Notes: generated from the letters alone by a model not told the origin. A DNA stretch of 64,000 bases from Actinomadura macrotermitis (GCF_009604375.1 NZ_WEGH01000003.1:1240001-1304000); one strand, 5' to 3'. Counted from the first letter of the stretch, positions 32,629 to 41,124 are shown. Numbers and translations are program-made.

Positions 32629-33338
32629 CGACGGAGCTCGCCGAGCGCCTGCGGCTGTTCGAACCGCTGCTCGACGACCTGGCGGCCGTGTTCCTGCCCG
32701 GCGAGGAGCGGCCCGCCGACCCGAGCGACGACCCCGCCTTCAACGCCTACCACCGCTGCGGGGTCATGCGCTTCAAGATCGGCGAGGCGTGCGGGAGCGC
32801 CCCGGAGGCCGTGCGCGAACATGCCGACCAGATCATGTACGCCATCGCCCACGACCACTGCCCCAGCGGCAATCGCCGGCTGATCGAGCCGCTCGTGCTG
32901 GGCATCGGCGCGCGGCAGGTCATGGAGCGCGTCCTCTGCTACCTCGAAACCGGCTCGTCCGCCGAGAAACTGGGCGCGGCGATGGCCTGGTACTGGGCGT
33001 CGCCTTCCGTGCGGTACGCGACGATGGAGGAGTTACGCGCCGACCGGGATTCCGGCGAGGGCCCGCTCCGGATCTCCCTCAGCCCGGGGACACCGACTCC
33101 AGCGGACGCCAACGCGGAAGCCCACGCCCTCCACCGCGAACTGGAACCACGCTTCCGGATCGGCTGCCTGCGGGCGTTCATCGCCTCCAACGCCCCGGGG
33201 GAACGCCTGTACCTCTCCTATCGGTTCACGCTCGACCCCGCCGATTACCCGCCTGAAGCGCATGCCGAGGTGGAGGCGGCCGCCCGGATCGCCGCGGCCG
33301 CCCCAGAGTGCTACCGCCAGGGGAACCACCAGCCTTAG
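32625..33338 (+). CDS. Hypothetical protein, operon partner 2
   Basis: A 237-aa soluble protein, helical in the middle (PLVLGIGARQVMERVLCYLE, SSAEKLGAAMAWYWASPSVR), resembling HEAT-repeat-like immunity or adaptor proteins; family not recognised. Translationally coupled to the preceding gene (ATGA). Its stop overlaps that of the convergent lipoprotein gene. Confidence 0.65.
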   Translation: MTTELAERLRLFEPLLDDLAAVFLPGEERPADPSDDPAFNAYHRCGVMRFKIGEACGSAPEAVREHADQIMYAIAHDHCPSGNRRLIEPLVLGIGARQVMERVLCYLETGSSAEKLGAAMAWYWASPSVRYATMEELRADRDSGEGPLRISLSPGTPTPADANAEAHALHRELEPRFRIGCLRAFIASNAPGERLYLSYRFTLDPADYPPEAHAEVEAAARIAAAAPECYRQGNHQP

Positions 33339-33913
33339 GACGGCTTGGGGGCGCACTTGTGGAGCCGACCGAAGCGCTGCTCGGCGATGCGGATGAAGCC
33401 CACCAGGTCCGTGAGCGCGTCGCGGCCCCTGACGACGGGGGCGAAGTCGATGCTGATCCACGGCTGCCGCTTGCCGCAGCGAAAGAGCGCAATGACGAAG
33501 TTGGGTCTTGGGTCCGCGCCTGCGGTCGGTCGAATCACCGCAAGTCCCCGCCCGAGATCGGCCGGGAGCTTACGCGACGAATTGTCCTCCCACATCCGCT
33601 CCTGCCGACGAAGCGCCTGCTCACCCGCATTGAAGGACCAATCCAGCCCAAGCGGAGCTTCACGCCCTGACGCGTAAGCCAGGCAGAGCCCGTTGCCCCT
33701 CTGAGGACCATCCCACTTGCCCCTCAGAGGGATCGACAAGCCAGTAACACGACGAAAGGCCTGCTCAGGAACCAAATCGCACAAGTATGGCGCCGATTCG
33801 GCCACCGCGATGAGGTCCGGGCGGCGCGGAGGGCGCTGCTGGCGGTGATCACAGCCGGCGAGCAACAGGGCGGCCGCCAAGAACGCAATGCGCGCGATAC
33901 GGAAGTCAATCAT
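33335..33913 (-). CDS. Lipoprotein, DUF3558-like
   Basis: A 192-aa protein with a lipoprotein signal (FRIARIAFLAAALLLAGC, lipid-modified Cys at about 21). The mature part has YLCDLVPEQAFRRVTGLSIP, GLCLAYASGREAPLGLDWSF and ALFRCGKRQPWISIDFAP, the CdlVd..a....G pattern with paired Cys that I associate with DUF3558-type actinobacterial lipoproteins. It is last in the WXG100 cassette and overlaps the 665-aa gene by four bases. Confidence 0.75.
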   Translation of the reverse strand: MIDFRIARIAFLAAALLLAGCDHRQQRPPRRPDLIAVAESAPYLCDLVPEQAFRRVTGLSIPLRGKWDGPQRGNGLCLAYASGREAPLGLDWSFNAGEQALRRQERMWEDNSSRKLPADLGRGLAVIRPTAGADPRPNFVIALFRCGKRQPWISIDFAPVVRGRDALTDLVGFIRIAEQRFGRLHKCAPKPS

Positions 33914-35907
33914 CGCCGGAAACTCGGAATCACGTTGGTGTGCTCGTTCCGATAGTGCCCTGCGGTCTCGATCATTCCGTTCTGCGTCGAGGAGACCACT
34001 CGATCCCGCAGGTCGCTCAGACCGGCATGCGTGGTCGCCCAGCGCAAGAAGAGTTCCCGCTGCTCAGGCGTCATCGAGGCGATGGGGCGGATCTTGGGAT
34101 GGGGCCCCGGCGTCACGAAGGACCGTCCCTTCAAGTCCTGGTGGCTGTAGCGGCCATGCGTGACCAGCGAGGTGGCGATCATCTGGTTGAACAGCCTCTC
34201 CAGCGTCTCCGTGCTCGTCGTCGGCGCCATCACCGACTCGTCCGGCCGCTCCGCCATCCGCTCGGTGATCCAGGCCGAGACCTCCGCCCGCAGCTTCTCG
34301 ATCAGCAGGGAGTACGCCTCCCCCGCCAGGGGCGCGCCGCCGATCTTGTCCTCCATCGCCGGGATCTGGCCCACCCCCTTCTCCACCCAGTTGCGCAGCT
34401 CCTCGTTGGACGCCTCCAGGCGGCTCTCCTCGGCCGGCAGGTTCTGGTTGCGCGCCTCCAGCAGGTGGCCGAACATCCAGCCCTCGGCGACGATCACGCT
34501 GTCGAGGTGGGACGAGCCGTGCGCGATGGCCTGGTCCACCACCACACGGGAGTGGGCTATCTGGGCCTTCAGCAGCGCCGTGTAGGAGGCGGCGTCGCGG
34601 GTGATGTCCAGCAGCAGGTAGTCCAGGTCGTGGTCGTTCATGGCGGTGCTCCCCGCGCGGGTGCCGAAGCGGAACGACTGGTGGATGTCGTTGACCTTGG
34701 CGATGTGGGCGGCGAGGGCCTCGGCGAGGGCGGGGCGCAGGCCGGACAGGGCGTCCAGGGACGCGACGTCCTTGATCTCCAGCTTCCGGTCCTGGGTGAC
34801 CTGGTAGCAGGGGCGCGTGTCGTCCGCGACGATCTTGCCGGCGAGGAAGGCCAGCCGGATCGACTCGGCGTCCTGCCCGGAGGTGGCCGCCTGGACGGTG
34901 CGGCCGAGGGCGGTGCCGTGGTCGGTGAGCGCCCACAGGTCGCGGCGGTCGTGCAGGAGGTACTGCAGGTTCGACCCGGTGACCTCGGCGGGCCGGCCCG
35001 GCGGGTGCGGCCCCATCGGGCGGTGCGCCAGGAGCGCCTGCGCCGCCTCGCGCCCCGAGGCGGCCGCGGCGTTCAGCAGGTGGGCCAGGTAGTCCCCGGT
35101 CCCGGTCAGGTCCGGGAGCGGGCGCGGGGTGTGCAGGGTGCTGTCGAAGGCGATCATGTCGCTGCCGGCGGTCACCAGGAAGTAGGCCGAGAAGCGGGTG
35201 TCCGACGCGCCGATCAGCGTGGCGAGGGACTGGTAGCCCGCCGTGCCGTGCGGCGGGCGGCTCAGCTCCGGCGTGTTCGTCCGGCCCAGCACGAGGAGGT
35301 CGTGGACGAAGGACCGGCCGAGGTACGCCGGGCGGGACGGGTCGGTCGTCAGCGCGAGGCCGCGGCCGAGCAGGGCGAAGACGTCCTTGGTCCGCCGGGC
35401 GAGGCGGGCGTCGTCCGGGTTCGCCCGCATGTGCAGGGACAGCGTCATGGGCAGCCGGAGCAGGTCGCGCGGCCCGAGCGACTCCAGCAGCGCCTGGGCG
35501 AAGGCGGGGGTGACGTCGGCGGCGGGGACCGGGGGAAGCCCGCCCTTCTTGAGGCGGGCGGCGAACAGCAGCCCGTCCGCGTAGGCCGCCTGGTCGCCGT
35601 AGCGGTCCGGCAGGGTGAGGTAGGTGCCGTCCGGCGTGGAGATCCCGAAGGCCGGGTGCTGCCGGTCCAGGTCGTGGGCGAGCAGGTTGCGGCGCCGCAG
35701 GTCGGCCGACGCCTCGGCCGCCCAGGACGCCAGCCGCCGGATCCGCAGCGCGGGCCCGGTGTCCACGCCCGCGCCGTGCAGGGCCTGCCAGAGCTGGTCG
35801 GCGAGGTCGGCCAGCTCCGGCCCGGCCTTGGTCATCTGCCGGGTGAGCCGGTCGAACTCGGCGAGCCTGACGCCGCAGGTGCCCGGGCCGGGCCAGGTGC
35901 CGCCCAT
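33910..35907 (-). CDS. Large WXG100-associated protein (DUF6571-like)
   Basis: A 665-aa protein without a signal peptide, largely helical. The N-terminal 60 residues (VRLAEFDRLTRQMTKAGPEL, ADQLWQALHGAGVD) could be a WXG-like helical hairpin. The body (ARLKKGGLPPVPAADVTPAF, LESLGPRDLLRLPMTLS, YLGRSFVHDLLVLGR) resembles large proteins that follow WXG100 genes in streptomycetes. The start ATG overlaps the stop of the small WXG-like gene by one base. Likely an exported substrate or chaperoned partner of the type VII-like system. The family name is a pattern-based guess. Confidence 0.7.
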   Translation of the reverse strand: MGGTWPGPGTCGVRLAEFDRLTRQMTKAGPELADLADQLWQALHGAGVDTGPALRIRRLASWAAEASADLRRRNLLAHDLDRQHPAFGISTPDGTYLTLPDRYGDQAAYADGLLFAARLKKGGLPPVPAADVTPAFAQALLESLGPRDLLRLPMTLSLHMRANPDDARLARRTKDVFALLGRGLALTTDPSRPAYLGRSFVHDLLVLGRTNTPELSRPPHGTAGYQSLATLIGASDTRFSAYFLVTAGSDMIAFDSTLHTPRPLPDLTGTGDYLAHLLNAAAASGREAAQALLAHRPMGPHPPGRPAEVTGSNLQYLLHDRRDLWALTDHGTALGRTVQAATSGQDAESIRLAFLAGKIVADDTRPCYQVTQDRKLEIKDVASLDALSGLRPALAEALAAHIAKVNDIHQSFRFGTRAGSTAMNDHDLDYLLLDITRDAASYTALLKAQIAHSRVVVDQAIAHGSSHLDSVIVAEGWMFGHLLEARNQNLPAEESRLEASNEELRNWVEKGVGQIPAMEDKIGGAPLAGEAYSLLIEKLRAEVSAWITERMAERPDESVMAPTTSTETLERLFNQMIATSLVTHGRYSHQDLKGRSFVTPGPHPKIRPIASMTPEQRELFLRWATTHAGLSDLRDRVVSSTQNGMIETAGHYRNEHTNVIPSFRR

Positions 35908-36140
35908 CAGATCGGCGTGGCCCGGTGCAGCCTGGCCTCCACCAGTGCGCGGGCCTGGCCGAGCTGGGCCTGCAGGTCCCGGTCGGCGCCGGCGAGCCGG
36001 CCGGCGAAGCCGGTCGCGGACGGCCCGACCCACGCGTGGTCGTCCATCGCCCGCCGCGGCCCGGTCAGGACGTGCCGGTGCTGGTCCGACAGGGTCTGTA
36101 TGCGGGTGAGCAGCAGTTGCAGCCGGAACTTCTCGTCCAC
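35907..36140 (-). CDS. Small WXG100-like protein
   Basis: A 77-aa protein from a GTG at 36138-36140 with GGAGG four bases before; the in-frame ATG at 36176 has no ribosome-binding site. Two amphipathic helices (LQLLLTRIQTLSDQHRHVLT; GFAGRLAGADRDLQAQLGQA, RALVEARL) are joined by DHAWVGPSA, a W-x-G turn. This is the helix-WXG-helix hairpin of ESX-type partners, making it the probable heterodimer mate of the WXG100 protein upstream. Confidence 0.7.
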   Translation of the reverse strand: MDEKFRLQLLLTRIQTLSDQHRHVLTGPRRAMDDHAWVGPSATGFAGRLAGADRDLQAQLGQARALVEARLHRATPI

Positions 36141-36240
36141 GTCGCCTCCGTGTCCTGGTGGAGGCGAGCCTGCCATCGCGCGAGAGAGGAGTCACGGACA
36201 GTGGCCGATTCGTGACTCAACGGTGAAGGCCCGGAAATGG

Positions 36241-36279
36241 CGCGGGTCCCGGCCTCGGGGGGATGGGCCGGGACCCGCG
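36241..36279 (-). terminator. Strong hairpin between the two WXG genes
   Basis: CGCGGGTCCCGGCC (36241-36254) pairs perfectly with GGCCGGGACCCGCG (36266-36279), a 14-bp GC stem with an 11-nt loop, starting 15 bp after the WXG100 stop. It can act as a partial terminator or 3' stabiliser giving more WXG100 than downstream products. Confidence 0.75.
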
Positions 36280-36294
36280 GTCCAGGGGAGGGCG

Positions 36295-36567
36295 TCAGCG
36301 CGTGGCGGCCTCGATGTTCTGCTGGGAGCGCTTGATGTCCTGGCTGCCCTGCTCCAGCGCGAGGGCCATCTTGTCGAAGGCCGTCTTGGCCTCGGCCCAG
36401 GCGGAGCGGAACCGGTCGGCGCCGGGCCCCCACCAGGCGGCGCTGCTGCTCACCGTGCGGCCGTTGAGGTCCTTGATGAGGGCGTCCAGGTTCTTGGAGT
36501 GCTTGCTGAACATCCGGGAGAGGTCCTCGAGCTCTCCGATGTTCGCGCCCCGCTTGTCACCGCTCAT
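36295..36567 (-). CDS. WXG100-family type VII secretion target (EsxA-like)
   Basis: A 90-aa protein of exactly the usual size. Helix 1 (IGELEDLSRMFSKHSKNLDA), the turn SSSAAWWGPGAD with W-x-G, helix 2 (RFRSAWAEAKTAFDKMALAL, EQGSQDIKRSQQNIEAA). No YxxxD/E export signal is visible, so it may be carried out by a partner. GGAAGG precedes the ATG. The candidate motor is the FtsK/EccC-like ATPase at 19-23.4 kb. Confidence 0.92.
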   Translation of the reverse strand: MSGDKRGANIGELEDLSRMFSKHSKNLDALIKDLNGRTVSSSAAWWGPGADRFRSAWAEAKTAFDKMALALEQGSQDIKRSQQNIEAATR

Positions 36568-36835
36568 CGCTTCGACCTTCCGATCCCCGCCCGCTCGGCG
36601 GGCGTCTCATGACTGGTCTTGCACTTTCGCAGAATGGCGCCAGCCTACGCCTCACCGATCACAAGAATCCAGATGCGGCCGCGGCGTCATGGGCGGATTG
36701 ACGTGTTGGTGACGTGGCCGGATCCGGCCACGGGCAGGGGCGGACGTCACTGTGCGCAGCGCTCTTACCCTCGTTAATAACGGCGCGTCAAGGAATTCGC
36801 AGGACCGAATCGGCGCGTTCCGAAAAAACGCGGGC

Positions 36836-37375
36836 TCAGCGGTTCGGGTCCGCCGGATCGTTCAGCGGGTGCGCGGCCGGGTCCAGCACGCCCTCGCGCA
36901 CCAGGACGATCCGCGGGCCGAGGGCGGTGAACTCGAACCGCCGCCGCACCGACTGGGTGAGCGCGCCGGTCTCGTAGCGGACCTCGGTGTGCTCGGTGGC
37001 GTCCAGGGTGATCCGGTCGCCGAGCCGGACGGCCCGGTCGGGGTCCAGCCGGGTGCGCGCGGCGGTGTAGACGGGCCCGCCCGCGACCGGGGCGCGGTTG
37101 CGGTTCTCCAGCTCCTGGACGGCCCGCTCCTGCCCGCGCGCGACGCCCGGCGAGATCAGCACGCCGAGGATCTCGGCCGGCGGGCGGCGGTCGCGGTGCC
37201 CGCGCTGGACCAGGGCGGCCGAGCGCAGCTGGATCAGGGTGCGGGCGGCGGCGGTGAGCTGCCGGGTGGTCTCGGCGTCCACGACGGGGCGGCCCGGGTG
37301 GACGGCCGAGGACGGCAGCAGCGCGCCGCAGGCGGTGACGACGGCCGCCGAGGCCGCCCAGATGCGGAGTCTCAT
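36836..37375 (-). CDS. Secreted hypothetical protein
   Basis: A 179-aa protein with a signal peptide (MRLRIWAASAAVVTACGALL). The mature part reads DAETTRQLTAAARTLIQLRS, then AVQELENRNRAPVAGGPVYT and TEVRYETGALTQSVRRRFEF, an alpha segment followed by a beta-rich half like an outside-facing NTF2/Mce-associated domain. A Cys near residue 16 is not in a good lipobox. Divergent from the Zur-controlled L31 gene. Function unknown. Confidence 0.75.
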   Translation of the reverse strand: MRLRIWAASAAVVTACGALLPSSAVHPGRPVVDAETTRQLTAAARTLIQLRSAALVQRGHRDRRPPAEILGVLISPGVARGQERAVQELENRNRAPVAGGPVYTAARTRLDPDRAVRLGDRITLDATEHTEVRYETGALTQSVRRRFEFTALGPRIVLVREGVLDPAAHPLNDPADPNR

Positions 37376-37441
37376 GCCTCTCCCGCGGGGGTCGGACCGA
37401 TCAGTGGCGAAGATACACCGGCCCGGCGACCGGACCGGGAA

Positions 37442-37456
37442 TGGAAACGATTATCA
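37442..37456 (+). promoter_or_regulatory. Zur box
   Basis: TGGAAACGATTATCA fits the actinobacterial Zur motif (TGAAAATGATTTTCA-like, 15 bp, near-palindromic about the central GA). It lies 48 bp before the type B L31 start, where Zur boxes control the zinc-free ribosomal paralogues in Streptomyces and Mycobacterium. Confidence 0.85.
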
Positions 37457-37503
37457 CTGTGTTACACCCACCGTACGACGACGCGAGACCTACGGAGGAC
37501 CTC

Positions 37504-37746
37504 ATGAAGAAGAACATCCACCCGCAGTACCGCCCCGTCGTCTTCCGCGACCGCGGCGCCGACTACGCCTTCCTCACCCGCTCGACCGCGGTCACCGACC
37601 GCACCGTCGAGTGGACCGACGGCAACACCTACCCCGTCGTCGACGTGGACGTGTCCGCGGCGAGCCACCCGTTCTACACCGGGAAGAGCCGCCTGATGGA
37701 CACCACCGGCGCCGTCGAGAAGTTCAACCGGCGGTACGGCCGCTGA
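37504..37746 (+). CDS. rpmE2: 50S ribosomal protein L31 type B (zinc-independent)
   Basis: An 80-aa protein, MKKNIHPQYRPVVFRDRGAD then FLTRSTAVTDRTVEWTDG and a C-terminal HPFYTGKSRLMDTTGAVEKF with NRRYGR. The CxxC zinc ligands of type A L31 are absent, defining the type B (C-minus) form that replaces it when zinc is short. GGAGG lies shortly before the ATG; the longer frame starting at 37441 would run through the Zur box and is rejected. Confidence 0.95.
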   Translation: MKKNIHPQYRPVVFRDRGADYAFLTRSTAVTDRTVEWTDGNTYPVVDVDVSAASHPFYTGKSRLMDTTGAVEKFNRRYGR

Positions 37747-37752
37747 GACAGC

Positions 37753-37796
37753 ACGGCGAGGCCCCGCAGCGCACGCGCTGCGGGGCCTCGCCGTTT
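37753..37796. terminator. Bidirectional intrinsic terminator
   Basis: A perfect 19-bp stem (37753-37771 with 37776-37794, starting ACGGCGAGGCCCCGCAGCG) and a CACG loop, followed by TTTC. It serves L31 and the convergent gene ending at 37798. Confidence 0.9.
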
Positions 37797-37797
37797 C

Positions 37798-38085
37798 TCA
37801 GTCCCGCTGGCTCTCCAGCGCCGCGACCCGGGAGCGGGCCTGCGCCATCGCCTCGTGGTACCTGGCCTCCCAGTCGGCGTCGTCGTCGGGGATCTCGGCG
37901 ATCGTCTGACGCCCCGTCTCACGCTCCCCGGTGAGCTGCCGGACGGCCACCGTGGTGACGCCGCCGGCGGACACGGTGTGGGTCTCCCAGCGCGCCGCGG
38001 CGGGCCTGCCGCGCACCGCGTACACCACCAGGACGACGACCACGGCCAGCACCGCCAGCATGGCGAGGACGATCAGGAACCGCAC
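37798..38085 (-). CDS. Small membrane-anchored protein
   Basis: A 95-aa protein: one N-terminal helix (FLIVLAMLAVLAVVVVLVVY), then a cytoplasmic domain (THTVSAGGVTTVAVRQLTGE, RETGRQTIAEIPDDDADWEA) ending in a helical AMAQARSRVAALE. It starts 10 bp after the SPFH gene stop, so the two form an operon; it may be an accessory to the SPFH scaffold. Confidence 0.7.
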   Translation of the reverse strand: MRFLIVLAMLAVLAVVVVLVVYAVRGRPAAARWETHTVSAGGVTTVAVRQLTGERETGRQTIAEIPDDDADWEARYHEAMAQARSRVAALESQRD

Positions 38086-38095
38086 GCTCCCCTCC

Positions 38096-39088
38096 TTAGT
38101 TCTTGGGCAGGAGCGCGCCGTTGGGGTTGCCCGGCGCGTAGACGGTGATCCCCTGCGGGAGCGCCTTCAGCTCCTCGATCCTCGCGCAGGTCGGGCACTT
38201 GTTGTAGCCGTCCTGGCGGGCCTTGTTGGCCGCGGCCTCCGCCTTGGCCGAGGCGACCTTCGCCTGCGCCTCGCTGACCTGCGCGAACGCGGCCTGCGCG
38301 CGGTCCACCGCGTCCTGCACCTTGTCCGGCAGGGTGACCCGGACCAGGTTGAAGTGCAGGTTGGTGAGGAACTTGCCGCCGAGCGTGGTCTCCAGGTCCG
38401 CGGCCAGGCTGGTGTTGATCGCGTCCTGCACCTTGGCGATGTTGCCGTTGTTGCTCTGCGGCTGGTTGTTCTGCGGGCCCTTGGCCGGGCGCTGCTGCGC
38501 GGTGTTCTGCACCAGCGCGCAGGAGGAGACGAGCTCGGCGCAGCGGAAGCTGTTGATCTGGCCGCGCAGGTCGTTGTCGATCACCGGCCGGACGATCTGG
38601 TCCAAAAAGCCCGACCAGCCCTCGTCGCCCTCCCAGGCGTACCGGGTCTCGCCGTCGCCGCCGCGGAACTTGCGGGTGCCGTACTTGTCGTCGAAGGCCC
38701 GCAGCGCCTGGTGGTCGAGGTTGAGGGTGAAGTACAGCGTGCCCTCGATGCCCATGCTGACGCCGTCGGAGCTCGGCACGGTGACCACGTCGACGCCGGT
38801 GCGCTCGCCCTTCTTGGCGTCCGAGGTGATCGTGTAGAAGCGCTGCTGCGCCGGGTACTTGTGCACGGTGGAGTACAGCCCGACCCAGGTGCGGCCGGAT
38901 CCGGGGTCGATGAGCTGGCGGATCTTGTTGTTGTCGAAGAAGCCGCCGTTGCGCACCACCGCGACCTCGCCGCCGCCCGTCCGGGAGAAGCCGCCGAGCA
39001 GGGCGGTCAGCACCGGCACGCCGACGACGACGAGCAGCACCGCCGCGATGATGGCGGTGCGCCGGCTCGGCATCCTTGTCAAAACCAT
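38096..39088 (-). CDS. SPFH/band-7 domain membrane protein
   Basis: A 330-aa protein with one N-terminal helix (TAIIAAVLLVVVGVPVLTAL) and an SPFH domain (VAVVRNGGFFDNNKIRQLID, VPSSDGVSMGIEGTLYFTLN), then a low-complexity Gln/Asn loop (QQRPAKGPQNNQPQSNNGN), an Ala/Glu-rich helix (AAFAQVSEAQAKVASAKAEA) and a C-terminal CPTC pair. SPFH proteins form membrane ring scaffolds. AAAGGAAG lies nine bases upstream of the ATG. Confidence 0.85.
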   Translation of the reverse strand: MVLTRMPSRRTAIIAAVLLVVVGVPVLTALLGGFSRTGGGEVAVVRNGGFFDNNKIRQLIDPGSGRTWVGLYSTVHKYPAQQRFYTITSDAKKGERTGVDVVTVPSSDGVSMGIEGTLYFTLNLDHQALRAFDDKYGTRKFRGGDGETRYAWEGDEGWSGFLDQIVRPVIDNDLRGQINSFRCAELVSSCALVQNTAQQRPAKGPQNNQPQSNNGNIAKVQDAINTSLAADLETTLGGKFLTNLHFNLVRVTLPDKVQDAVDRAQAAFAQVSEAQAKVASAKAEAAANKARQDGYNKCPTCARIEELKALPQGITVYAPGNPNGALLPKN

Positions 39089-39168
39089 GGGCCCGTACTT
39101 CCTTTCGGCCGTCCGCAGGCGCCCCGGCCTGGTGCCCGCCTGTACGGATCATCTAATTCAGGAGGGGC

Positions 39169-39196
39169 TTACATTACGTCGGAGGGCGGTTATCTA
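39169..39196 (+). promoter_or_regulatory. Promoter of the acyl-CoA carboxylase alpha gene
   Basis: TTACAT (39169-39174) and TATCTA (39191-39196) with a 16-bp spacer; an overlapping alternative -10 is TAGACT (39195-39200). GAGGGAGGAG follows at 39213-39222, just before the GTG start. Confidence 0.5.
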
Positions 39197-39229
39197 GACT
39201 GCGTGCGAGGTTGAGGGAGGAGACCCAAC

Positions 39230-40996
39230 GTGCGCAAGGTCCTGATCGCAAACCGTGGCGAGATCGCGGTCCGTATTGCCCGCGCCTGCCGCGACGCCGG
39301 GCTCGCCAGTGTCGCGGTGTACGCAGAGCCGGATCTCGACGCGCTGCACGTACGGGTCGCGGACGAGGCGTACGCGCTCGGCGGGCGTACGGCGGCCGAG
39401 AGTTACCTGGACATCGAGAAGCTCTTGAAGATCGCGGTGGAGTCCGGCGCGGACGCGGTGCACCCCGGCTACGGCTTCCTGGCCGAGAACGCCGCGTTCG
39501 CCGAGGCCGTCGGCGCCGCCGGGCTGACCTGGATCGGTCCGCCGCCCGCCGCGATCACCGCGCTGGGCGACAAGGTGCAGGCCCGCCACATCGCGCAGAA
39601 GGTGGGCGCGCCGCTGGTGGCCGGCACCAAGGACCCGGTGTCGGGCGCCGACGAGGTGATCGCGTTCGCCGAGGAGCACGGCCTGCCGATCGCCATCAAG
39701 GCGGCGTTCGGCGGCGGCGGCCGCGGCCTGAAGGTCGCCCGCAAGCTGGAGGAGGTCGCCGAGCTGTACGAGTCGGCGGTCCGCGAGGCCGTGGCGGCCT
39801 TCGGCCGCGGCGAGTGCTTCGTCGAGCGCTACCTGGACCGGCCCCGGCACGTGGAGACCCAGTGCCTGGCCGACAAGCACGGCAACGTGGTGGTGGTGTC
39901 GACCCGCGACTGCTCGCTGCAGCGCCGCCACCAGAAGCTGGTCGAGGAGGCCCCGGCGCCGTTCCTGACCGACGAGCAGGTCGAACTGCTGTACACCTCC
40001 TCCAAGGCCATCTTGAAGGAGGCCGGGTACGTCGGCGCCGGGACGTGCGAGTTCCTGGTCGGCCAGGACGGCACGATCTCCTTCCTGGAGGTCAACACCC
40101 GCCTGCAGGTCGAGCACCCGGTCACCGAGGAGGTCGCCGGCGTCGACCTGGTCCGGGAGATGTTCCGGGTCGCCGATGGCGAGGAGCTCGGCTACGGCGA
40201 CCCCGAGCTGCGCGGCCACTCGATCGAGTTCCGGCTGAACGCCGAGGACGCCGGCCGGGGCTTCCTGCCGGCGGTCGGCACCCTGGCCGCCTGGGAGCCG
40301 CCGTCGGGTCCGGGCGTCCGCCTGGACTCGGGCTACGTCTCGGGGCAGACGGTGCCGCAGGAGTTCGACTCGCTGATCGCCAAGCTGATCGTGACGGGCG
40401 CGACGCGCCGCCAGGCCGTCGAGCGCGCGCGCAGGGCGCTGGACGAGTTCGTCATCGACGGCATGCCGACCGTGCTGCCCTTCCACCGGGTGGTGCTGGA
40501 CGACAAGGCGTTCGTCCCCGACGGCGACGAGCCGTTCTCGGTCCACACCCGCTGGATCGAGACCGAGTTCGACAACACCATCGCCCCCTACCAGGCCGCC
40601 GTGGCCGACGAGGAGGAGCAGGGCGAGCGCGAGCGCGTCACCGTCGAGGTCGGCGGCCGCCGCATCGAGGTCGTGCTGCCCGCGGGCCTCGGCGCCTCCG
40701 CCGCGGCCGGCGCCGGCAAGGCCGCGGGCCCGGCCAGGCGCCGCACCGGCAAGAAGGGCGGCGGCGCGGCGGCGTCGGGCGACTCGCTGGTCAGCCCGAT
40801 GCAGGGCACGATCGTCAAGCTGGTCGCCGAGGACGGCCAGACCGTCGCGGCGGGCGACGCCATCGTGGTCCTGGAGGCCATGAAGATGGAGCAGCCGCTC
40901 ACCGCGCACAAGGCCGGGACGATCACCGGCCTGTCCGCCGAGGTCGGCCAGACCGTCTCCAGCGGCGCCGTCATCTGCGAGATCAAGGACGCCTGA
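39230..40996 (+). CDS. Acyl-CoA carboxylase alpha subunit (biotin carboxylase-BCCP fusion)
   Basis: A 588-aa fusion typical of actinobacterial AccA. Biotin carboxylase (about 1-450): KVLIANRGEIAVRIARACRD, ATP-grasp Gly-rich FGGGGRGLKVA, the HYxxx-type QCLADKHGNVVVVSTRDCSL and EVNTRLQVEHPVTEE. The C-terminal biotinyl domain has EAMKMEQPL with the biotinylated Lys552. With a separate carboxyltransferase beta subunit, not in this window, it carboxylates acetyl- or propionyl-CoA for lipid synthesis. GTG start with a good GGAGGAG. Monocistronic, ending in a hairpin with T-run. Confidence 0.95.
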   Translation: MRKVLIANRGEIAVRIARACRDAGLASVAVYAEPDLDALHVRVADEAYALGGRTAAESYLDIEKLLKIAVESGADAVHPGYGFLAENAAFAEAVGAAGLTWIGPPPAAITALGDKVQARHIAQKVGAPLVAGTKDPVSGADEVIAFAEEHGLPIAIKAAFGGGGRGLKVARKLEEVAELYESAVREAVAAFGRGECFVERYLDRPRHVETQCLADKHGNVVVVSTRDCSLQRRHQKLVEEAPAPFLTDEQVELLYTSSKAILKEAGYVGAGTCEFLVGQDGTISFLEVNTRLQVEHPVTEEVAGVDLVREMFRVADGEELGYGDPELRGHSIEFRLNAEDAGRGFLPAVGTLAAWEPPSGPGVRLDSGYVSGQTVPQEFDSLIAKLIVTGATRRQAVERARRALDEFVIDGMPTVLPFHRVVLDDKAFVPDGDEPFSVHTRWIETEFDNTIAPYQAAVADEEEQGERERVTVEVGGRRIEVVLPAGLGASAAAGAGKAAGPARRRTGKKGGGAAASGDSLVSPMQGTIVKLVAEDGQTVAAGDAIVVLEAMKMEQPLTAHKAGTITGLSAEVGQTVSSGAVICEIKDA

Positions 40997-41008
40997 CCGG
41001 ACGCCGGA

Positions 41009-41046
41009 CGGCGGACGGTGCCCGAACGGGCGCCGTCCGCCGTTTT
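41009..41046 (+). terminator. Intrinsic terminator
   Basis: CGGCGGACGGTGCCCG (41009-41024) and CGGGCGCCGTCCGCCG (41027-41042) pair over 16 bases with one G-U, then TTTT (41043-41046). Thirteen bases after the carboxylase stop. Confidence 0.9.
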
Positions 41047-41124
41047 CGCAGCCTGTGACCGTTGTGTCGGCCCGGTGCCCTACGATCAGGCGTCCCCATC
41101 CTCTTGATCATCGAAGGCGGCCGC

